Assembly (NCBI GenBank): GCA_033032175.1
Contig: CM065323.1
Location: forward strand, 8,432,001 to 8,496,000
Length of the DNA: 64,000 bases
Source of the DNA: Saturnia japonica
Taxonomy: Eukaryota > Arthropoda > Insecta > Lepidoptera > Saturniidae
Direction of reading: 5' to 3'
This document shows, piece after piece, positions 56,150 through 64,000 of the stretch. A model generated the notes under the pieces. It was not told the DNA's origin, made no database searches, and worked only from the letters and a program-made list of their open reading frames with translations. Numbering within the stretch: position 1 is the first letter of the stretch; each line of letters starts with the position of its first letter. The translations under genes and the position numbers were made by a program.

Positions 56150-57600
56150 TTGTTACGTGTACTGCATACACTTGAGTTATATAGTATATAAGTACGCTAA
56201 TAAAAATTAAATATAAATGCTGTTATTTTGACACTACAAACAAACACTTCAATTTTGTATAGCTAAGGATGTTCTATTTCTATGTCTACTAGGAAGGTAT
56301 GTAATAAAATATATATTTTTTTATTTTATAAAATTTGTATAAATTACAATCGTGTCAAAGCCGAAATGATAAATTATTATTAAACGTGTCTTTTCTAACA
56401 TCGAGATGTAAATTGTTTTTAAGTTATCGATGTCTTACAAATCAGTTAATATGTATAACAAAAAGTTTGAGTACGCTTTATGTATATTCATATGTATAAT
56501 TGAAACTACCGTAAAGTTGTTCATGCTAAAAATGGTATACAATTGTTAAACATTCACACAACAAGAATTCAAATGTATTGTGTGACTAATTCAATGAGTA
56601 ATCGTTCGGGGGTCTGTATTTGTGGTTGTTCATTTGTTTCGGACATACGACCGTGAAAAATTCCGTTTCAAAATCATTTGTAAAACTAGAATACATTGGT
56701 AAACTATTTTTCGTATTGATGTAAGTACTCACATATTGCATATATAATGCTGTACATATTTATTGTTCTTTCTAACACGGTTTTATTAACTTCAGCTATG
56801 TGTATGATTGCACAATTTTCCCGCATTTCTAGACTTCCGAAAAACCTGAAAATTTTCACACGTATTAAGAACCAATGACAATAATACAACTATATTCTGA
56901 TAGTCTCACTAAGATCATCATAGACTCACGACAAAATTATGGAGATTTTTTTTTTTACATTAAATTCAATAACTATTGTTATTGTAAATTAAACTCAAAA
57001 TGTTATATTATATTCGAGTTTGTTGGGACACCAAACGCTGTTGAAAATTTTTACATTCAAAAAATATTTGGAATTTTTTGTTGATAATGCTTTAAACCGT
57101 GAATTTCAAAACTATAATTTATTAATTATTGTTATAATGATATTATATTATATTTGTTTTTGGCATATTTAAAAATCATAACAAAACTAAAAAGTAAAAC
57201 TACAAAAAAAAAAATTCGCAGTGGGACTCGAACTGTCGAACTGTACTGTACATATAATAGTGCGTATAAATCTAGTCAGGCCAATCCCACAATAATCATA
57301 GTCTTGAAAATCCTATGTGTTTGTTTATTTTTCGACTACATAATCTGTTAACATTACTTGTAATTGTGATAAAAGATTGTGATAATTGTGAAAAAGTAAC
57401 AATCTTAAAAAATGTTTATAAGCCCTATCGAGTTTCTTGTTGGCTCTTCTCGATGAGGGATGCTTTCCAAACCGGCGCAATAATAGTAGTCTGTTCTCAT
57501 TGAGGCTAAATGAAATAAAATATTTTTGATATTTTATTGTACTCATATAACAAAAAAGTAACAAAAAGCATTTACATTCTGAACAATGTATAAACGTAAT
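56150..57600. other. Unassigned AT-rich sequence
   Basis: No gene recognised. On the minus strand 'gttcgagtcccactgc' (complement of about 57217-57232) resembles a tRNA B box without a convincing A box. Confidence 0.35.
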
Positions 57601-57604
57601 CCTA

Positions 57605-57795
57605 TTATGATGATATTATAAATATGAAAGTTTCTATGTTTGTGATTCAATCTCGCAAAAAAACGACAGAACGGATTTGGATAAAATTTGGCACATACAT
57701 AGTTTTTAACCTGAATTAAAATGTATATAGAGTAATTTTATCCCGGTAAATACCTAAGTCTGAAGTCTACACAGACGAATTCACAGGCAGAAGCT
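57605..57795 (+). repeat. Helitron-like repeat copy
   Basis: 'gatattataaatatgaaagt', 'cgacagaacggatttgg', 'aaaatttggcacatacat', 'ttttatcccggtaa' and 'ggcagaagct' match 5490-5690 in order. The 3' CTAG has mutated to CTAC. Confidence 0.5.
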
Positions 57796-57799
57796 ACAG

Positions 57800-58820
57800 G
57801 TAACTATAATAAAGTTAGTAATAATTAATTACAGTGTACCAGTTTACTTTAAAGCCCTTGCTATCAAATATCAACCTATAAATATTTCTTTAAAATTTCC
57901 TATTTATCACCATTCAGCAGAATGTTTACCGGTATTTCTATCTATTACTAAGCCGAGTAATTTCACGGCCATTTCGTAAGTTCACAGCTGAATGATTTAT
58001 AATTTTCTTCAATTTCAAATTTTATTTTTCTATAAAATATACACTTCTACAATTTGATTGTGTTGGTGGTTGGGAACTTGGGATATTATTATATAGTAAA
58101 ACGTAACTTAAGTGGGCCTTGAATATACCTAAAATATGAGAAACATCATCTACTAATAATTATAATAAGATTCCGACACTTTTGCATTGAAATAAATACT
58201 GATAGTGAGGATATCCAAACCTTTTTAATTGAGATTTGGTTTCATAGATTTTTTCGATGTTTATCTCTCTAATTGGGACTCTAAAGATCAATAGCCTTTA
58301 TAAGTAAGACAATTTATCAGCTTTGGACCACATAAAATATCCATTTTTCATTAACATTTCCACCTCTATAAATGAAAAACGGTACATTTCGACCTCTCTT
58401 AACACCATATCTTCGACATTTTTTCATTACAATCAATGATTCACAAATCATTTTAATGCTATTGTCCCCAGCTATTGATGAAGCATAGATAAATAGCATA
58501 GTTTTTATACTTTTTCAATAGTAATGCTATCTGTAGGTGCTAAGGAAAATATATTTATTTATTTATAAAAAAGGCACTGCTACAATTTTGAATTAAATAT
58601 TACTTGATAAAATTTGCACTCAGATTATAGCAACGCAAATCTTCTTAACTAATTGGTATAAATCAGTAAAACAATAATAAATTACAGTTTACTTAAACAT
58701 ATCTTGAGGTAACTACTTATTACAGTTAAATATATCTAAATCCTTGCTATGTTCATTGTGTTATCCACACATCCGCAGAACTAGGTTCAATAAGCCACGT
58801 TATAGAGATAGTATTTTATA
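57800..58820. other. Unassigned AT-rich sequence
   Basis: No feature recognised. Confidence 0.4.
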
Positions 58821-58839
58821 TTAAAAAGTGTTTGCGTTC

Positions 58840-59230
58840 ATCTGCTACATGTTTTTAGCGAGAATTGGCTCAACAATTCACTGGCGTCCCATTTAGCATT
58901 GACTATAGGAAGGACAGAGTAACCATTGATCTTACGTCTAGGTAATATTAATGTTTATATTCAAATGCTTTAATCTATCTTCATAGGAAGGTAACTTGTA
59001 TTTCATACCTAATTTGGAAGAGAAGAGGCCTAAGAAACGTTTGTGAACAGCTTTAATTCTGTCTGTACGCTTGTAATAATACTAGGACCTTACTACTGAA
59101 AAGTATTCTAAAATACTTCTCACTACACTTGTATACAATGTGATTAAGCTGGTAGGTTTTTAAGAGGTTTTGTTATCCTAAAGAGGAATTCCATCACTTT
59201 ATTTGATTTCTAAATCATAATGTTGTGTGT
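58840..59230 (-). pseudogene. Jockey-like LINE reverse transcriptase relic
   Basis: One minus-strand frame reads 'SLITLYTSVVRSILEYFSVV', a stop, 'KRTDRIKAVHKRFLGLF', 'KYKLPSYEDRLKHLN', and, further on, 'IVNAKWDASELLSQFSL'. This is the motif order (VRS-LEY-VV, I-VQ-RFL, L-SYE-RL-L) of the C-terminal RT region in Jockey-clade elements. At least one stop and a frameshift upstream ('ITKPLKNLP' in another frame) make it a dead fragment. Confidence 0.75.
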
Positions 59231-59849
59231 ACGTTAGCTTAGAATCAAGTCAGATACCTTGATTTTTGACGTTGCAATAATGTATAATTTACTTTATATG
59301 GAATAAATACATGAGAACGATTTTTGGTAAAAGTGATTATGAGGTATTTTTAAAGGCAACCTCTATTAACAATTTATTGTTTTAACATGACAGGTGTTAG
59401 ATTGTTTACATTTGATAATATGTGAGTGTGAACATGTTCGCATGGGTTAGTCTTTATGTAATTCAATGCTCTATACCTCTATATAAGAACACTGTCATTT
59501 CAAACCTGCCTATTTGGGAAACTGGGTAAATGAAAAGCCTCTATTAGTGATAAAACATAAAAGATATCCATTCAAAGGTTGCCTGGAAGAGATTGCTTTC
59601 AACAATAAGGCCGCCCTTTGTACTAATCATATAATTTTAATGTTTGATTGGATCTGTAATTAACGTTATACAAAAAAGTTTAAAAAACGCAAATAAAAAA
59701 AATCATAGCTTTCTTGAGATTCCAGTTCAGAGCTGAAAGAAAGAGGTGAAACCGTAATATCAAAATTCGCGAAGTAAGCGAAGTTTTATTAGAATTATGG
59801 TTGTAAAATTTATTATTAATATATTATTGATATGATAAGAGTGCTTAGA

Positions 59850-60070
59850 CCAAACAGGCATGCAGTTCATCTGATGTTAAGTGGCCACTATATCCTGTAA
59901 CTATGTGTAATTAACCTCAAAGACCACAGTCCTAACTGAGGCTAATCAGAAATAGGTTACCACTCCTGAAGACTGTCCTGGCAGGTTGACACAACTGTCG
60001 AAGTAGTGCGTATTGCAATCCACACCCTTCGTAGTAAAACTAGATCTTTCAACAGTCGAATCTAGCTCTC
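59850..60070. repeat. LINE/SINE-tail-like repeat
   Basis: 'gcagttcatctgatgttaag' then 'tggccactatatcctgtaa', and later 'ctgaagactgtcctggcagg' and 'tgcgtattgcaatccac', echo the 9370-9520 signature. Confidence 0.4.
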
Positions 60071-60187
60071 TTTAAGTATGCAAGCATTTTCACATATTTT
60101 ATTGTAATTTTATTAATGTAATAAAACCTTTTAAATTAAGATTTTTACTATATATATATATCTATTTTTTTATCCAGTGTTTGTTTG

Positions 60188-60345
60188 ACAGGCCTCGTGC
60201 CGCAGTGGCAGTAAACCCTAAGCTAGTTATTGAGCCGAGAGGTCGCGGTTTCGATCCCCGCCCAAGACTGACTTTTGTGTGATGAGCATAATTGCCAGTT
60301 GTGTGTCTGGGTGTTAATTATCTTTATATGTATATATATCAACTA
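60188..60345 (+). mobile_element. tRNA-derived SINE
   Basis: A tRNA-like head with an A-box-like 'gtgccgcagtggca' (about 60197-60210) and a strong B box 'cggtttcgatccccgcc' (about 60246-60262). It is followed by a non-tRNA body ('gcataattgccagttgtgtg') and an AT-rich tail. Spacing of about 40 nt fits a polymerase III internal promoter. It does not fold as a full tRNA by eye, so it is not called a tRNA gene. Confidence 0.65.
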
Positions 60346-60489
60346 GTTTTGTTTAGCTTAGCTTATGGCCGTGGGTGAAATTGTTTCTCTATATTTATTT
60401 ATTATATTGTTATCAATTTAGCGATCGATCGTCACATTTGGCCTGTTAAAGCTTCAAAATTAAAATTATAAAACTCAAAGAAATCGTTT

Positions 60490-60700
60490 GAGATTTGTTT
60501 GTTTGTTTGAGTGCGTTAATCTCTGGAACAATCAGTCATATTTGAGAAAGATTTTTTGCGTTTTATAGCCTATTTATTGAGGAAGGTTATAGGTTACATA
60601 ACTTTAAGCTATAAGTTTAAAGAGCGGAGCAGTAACCTTGAACGTCAAGAAATCTGGCAAGTACTTATATCTGGCGTACGGGAAATGAGAACAAGTGGGA
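60490..60700 (+). repeat. Helitron-like repeat fragment
   Basis: 'gtttgtttgtttgagtgcgt', 'aatctctggaac', 'agcctatttattgaggaagg', 'gagcggagcagtaacctt' and 'gtacgggaaatgagaac' match 39163-39435 in order. The CTAG end is missing. Confidence 0.5.
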
Positions 60701-60719
60701 ATTCCAATTCGAATTAATT

Positions 60720-63700
60720 TAATACAGTGAAATCGTGGTATAATTTTAGTAAATAATAAATATGATGCATTGAATTTAAGTTTATATTTACTCGGCTTTC
60801 ACTCCTTCGACCGTTAATCATTTACAAGACAACGTTAAAACTCTTATTTCGGTTTAGTCTGAATGATTGTAATTTGGTTATACTCATTGTTTAAAATTCT
60901 CTTTGTTTTATACCGTTTCAATTCATGGGAAATGTAAAAAGTTACCAACTATATACCTACTTGTAAACAAGTAATTTTTTAAATTAATTTTCGTTTAGGC
61001 GCGACTCCTGTGTTCTTTATATAGGATGTCTAACAGAAAAATAGAAAAACATTACATGTAAAGACAGAACTAGAGATTTATTAATATAGATTGATATATA
61101 TAAATGTGTTATGAACTAGATAACATAGATTGATTTATATCTTAATTTTAATTTACAATAGGTACTTATATCATAAACAGACCTTGTGTCCTGTGGCCAC
61201 TTGTACATGTTTAACCCGTTACGTATAACTTTATTTGTTTTAGAGATCCGTAGTTTCTAGCATTGATTTATTTATTATTATTATCAACATGAACATACCC
61301 AATTCTTAACCAGTGTCTACCTTCACTCTTCCTCTTATACGATTTATATTAATAGATTTTGTGTTCGTTAATCATGATAAAAAATGCTACGATCTCTATT
61401 ACCCACGTAAAAGTTAAAATATGAATAATATTCAATATGTAATATATTTGTATTTAATATTTTAATAATTTATAATTATAAAACAATTTTCATATGAATA
61501 AATTATAGAAAATAGTTTGATACTCTTTTTTTAATAGTGCAATTTAATTAAGTTTAATAATATATAAGTAATGTAAATGATATTTTAATAAGCAATTTAC
61601 ATTGATTCAAGTTTATTCATACATAAAAAAGAGCCGAGCTGTTCATTAGCATTATTAAAATATACACTTCCTTAGTAACTTAAACGTCTTTATAAACACC
61701 TAAAGTTTTAGTGTCAATAGAGAAACTCTTTACTGTAATTAAAATATTTCATTCAAATTCAAATTATTGTAAAATGAATTTTTATTAGTACTTATGGTTG
61801 CTTCCGATTTATGATAAACTTTATTTTTAATTATACCTTCTACCGGGACTTCTTAAGCGTTAATTAAATTATGAAAGTTTTAAAATCAGATCGGTAGTTC
61901 TAGCGATTACCTCTTAAAAACAATAACAAACTTTGGGAGAGATTTTCATCTGACAGGGGTTCCCAAATAATAAAATTTCAAATAATGATAATGTAAGAAT
62001 TATTAGACAATAAAAGGCTGTCTTTTATTTATTTAATAGTAGCATAAGCGATGTAAAGGTAGTACAAACATTAACAAAAATAATTAAAGGAACATTGGCT
62101 AAAAGATAATTAAAAACTATTTTCCTATTTGAGGGGTATAAAAGATAAGACGCAGGAAGACCAAAATAAAAAAATAAAATATAAAAGAAATAAAATATTT
62201 CTTTCGGAGATATTTTATTAATAAAGCGATTGGTCTCATCAAAAACATTACTGTTTAGAAAATTCAGTTTATATAATCATAGGTAACCTATATATTATTT
62301 GGTGTTTTTTCCTGGCAACGCTATATTTTCGTTAATTCTTCATCAAAATTACTGATTCAAACACCTTTTTGAAGCTTATGTTTTCTACTATTGACGAAAT
62401 GTACAAAAATAGTTTAAAATTAATATTTTTGCTAAATAAATGATTGAAGAACTGTTTTAATTAGAAATCTGTCAGTATATCCATTTCGCCATCTAGTAAC
62501 AATTTGTTTATCTAACATGACATATTATGTTGTGCTTTATCAAATTTAGGATGATAATTTTGACAGCGCACACTCAGTAAAGATGAGGTAGTGTTTGATC
62601 ATCGATATTATTCTCATAGAACTTGGAATCGATAGTTGCATGGTTATGCTGTACGGTTAGATTATAATATAAAATAAATTAAGTATTTAAATTAATGATG
62701 AAATCGTTCCTATTTATGAATTTTTAGAACGCTACACGAAAGGCAATAAATAATCAATGATATATAAATTTAAAAAAAAAAAACATTGCAAATAACTTTA
62801 ATATTTACAAAAAATGATAATTTAAAAATAAATAATAATTATTATTTGTTTGATTTATTTTATTTCAAAACCGATTTTCAATATTCTGTGGTTGTTCAAT
62901 AAGGGAGGCACTTCACTATGTGGGCAGTACCCATCAAAGAAGTACAAAATTAGTTGTAGTACATTTTACCAAAAAAAAAATGAAACTTCATGGGCGCAAC
63001 CTGTAAAAATTATCATCTTAAATTTAAAAAAGCGTATAATAACGTTTACATTCTTTAACGTTCCAAATATTCGCACGGGATAGCTAGTGTTAACTTAATG
63101 ATATTAATCCTAACATGGCTTTCAAATGAGTTAAAGTATAGACAGTATTTTTTTTTTTTGCATTGGCGTTTTCCTTTGTATTTGTAAGGAGAAACCACAT
63201 TTATATTTAAGAAAATCAAAATGTTAATAAAAATTAGAAGAAAATTTATTGTATACGGATCAGTTAGTCACGCACACTATGCGCGCTCTAGTAATTTTTT
63301 TTTTATTTAGATCTTGGTCGTGGCCAACCAGTATCCGTCATTATCCTCACAGACACCTGTTTCAAGTTTGATGGGAACAGTGGACGGCGCCTTATTCTGG
63401 TATCAGTTTTTTGTTGCAATCTTTATCGGGTCCGAATAAACATAATGAATTGTAAAAAACTTATTACAGTGGTGTAGTTTACAAATAAGCAAAACAATAA
63501 ATTGCATGTCTTATTTACGTTTTTTTATTATGTTTGTATAATTTGATGATTGGATTGTGCTCAATTCGCGTCTCAGTAATTCGATGTTTAACAATTGATG
63601 TTGTATTTGAAGCGTGGTAATTATTACTTCATATGTAAAATATAAAAGTAATAAATATTTGAAATATATACATGAATTTAGTTTATTTGGTTTTAATTTG

Positions 63701-64000
63701 GCATAAACTTTAATTGTTTTTTTATTATTGGCAAATATAAAAGTAAGAAATAAAAGTTATCTCAGTTGTATTTAAATGATAAAACAGTAATAATTATATA
63801 CGTCACTGGATAATTGTATAATTCATAATATAATTACGAGTAATTTTGATTTCGTGGAACTTAAAGACGGGAAAAGAATGAAGGAAAAATTCATGAGTGA
63901 ATTGGCAATCGTAACAAGATCACTTTAAAAGAATAAACAAATGTCAAAAAACAATTATATCGTCAGATTTTATTTCAGATTTTCTGATCAGACTATCTGG
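60720..64000. other. Unassigned AT-rich sequence to the window end
   Basis: No gene or RNA recognised. Short repeat-like wording appears at 61045-61085 ('acagaactagagatttatta', also near 31365-31385) and at 61840-61935 ('gatcggtagttctagcgatt'). The 77-codon frame at 62850 has no known domain. Confidence 0.35.

Noticed and set aside
60188..60270. A tRNA gene
   Set aside because: The A and B boxes are good but acceptor and anticodon stems do not pair convincingly, and a SINE body with an AT-rich tail follows.

Overview
This is AT-rich (roughly 65-70% A+T) eukaryotic DNA from an insect, very probably a moth or butterfly. The evidence is the repeat content: Helitron-like elements whose ends read CTAG|T and TC, 'gggcacagctagt' termini, tRNA-derived SINEs, RTE and Jockey/CR1 non-LTR relics, and two BEL/Pao LTR retrotransposons. 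I found no host protein-coding exon, no intact tRNA or rRNA and no CRISPR. The long open frames with recognisable protein similarity are all transposon-derived. The window is therefore intergenic, intronic or sex-chromosome-type sequence dominated by mobile elements.

Layout. 1-8 kb: AT-rich DNA with two MITEs (1062-1248; 5153-5262, the latter nested in an older repeat), SINE relics and short Helitron pieces. 8.05-17.3 kb: a near-identical 2.8 kb segment occurs twice in direct orientation (8051-10865 and 14520-17335). Between the copies lies the 5' part of a BEL/Pao element on the minus strand (5' LTR 13944-14519, PBS, gag-protease-RT to about 10865). The left copy looks like the empty insertion site and the right copy like the occupied site. 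The structure is therefore either a tandem rearrangement or two haplotypes joined in the assembly.

18.0-23.9 kb: a second BEL/Pao element with both LTRs (366 and 365 bp), a 5-bp target duplication (TAAGG), a polypurine tract and a candidate PBS. It cannot work on its own: it has a premature stop after the RT, a D-to-N change in RT motif A, loss of the whole integrase catalytic core, and a frameshift near the C-terminus.

24-64 kb: old repeats. These include paired Helitron-type copies (25.5-26 kb, 55.8-56.1 kb), a broken CR1/Jockey-like RT end (31.7-32.2 kb), a five-copy 88-bp minisatellite with a CACGTG-type site in each unit (33645-34084), a SINE (38.9-39.2 kb), and a 270-bp fold-back with about 70-bp arms (41.7-42.0 kb). 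They also include a 668-bp Helitron with another element inside it (44189-44856), an RTE-like 3' end with a 12-bp target duplication set in a tandem repeat (53.8-54.3 kb), and a Jockey-like RT relic (58.8-59.3 kb). The rest is AT-rich sequence in which I recognise nothing.

Functionally, neither BEL element could move unaided. The second keeps its cis signals (LTRs, PPT, likely PBS) and could at most have been mobilised in trans. All alignments here were made by eye; family names rest on recognised motifs, not on searches.
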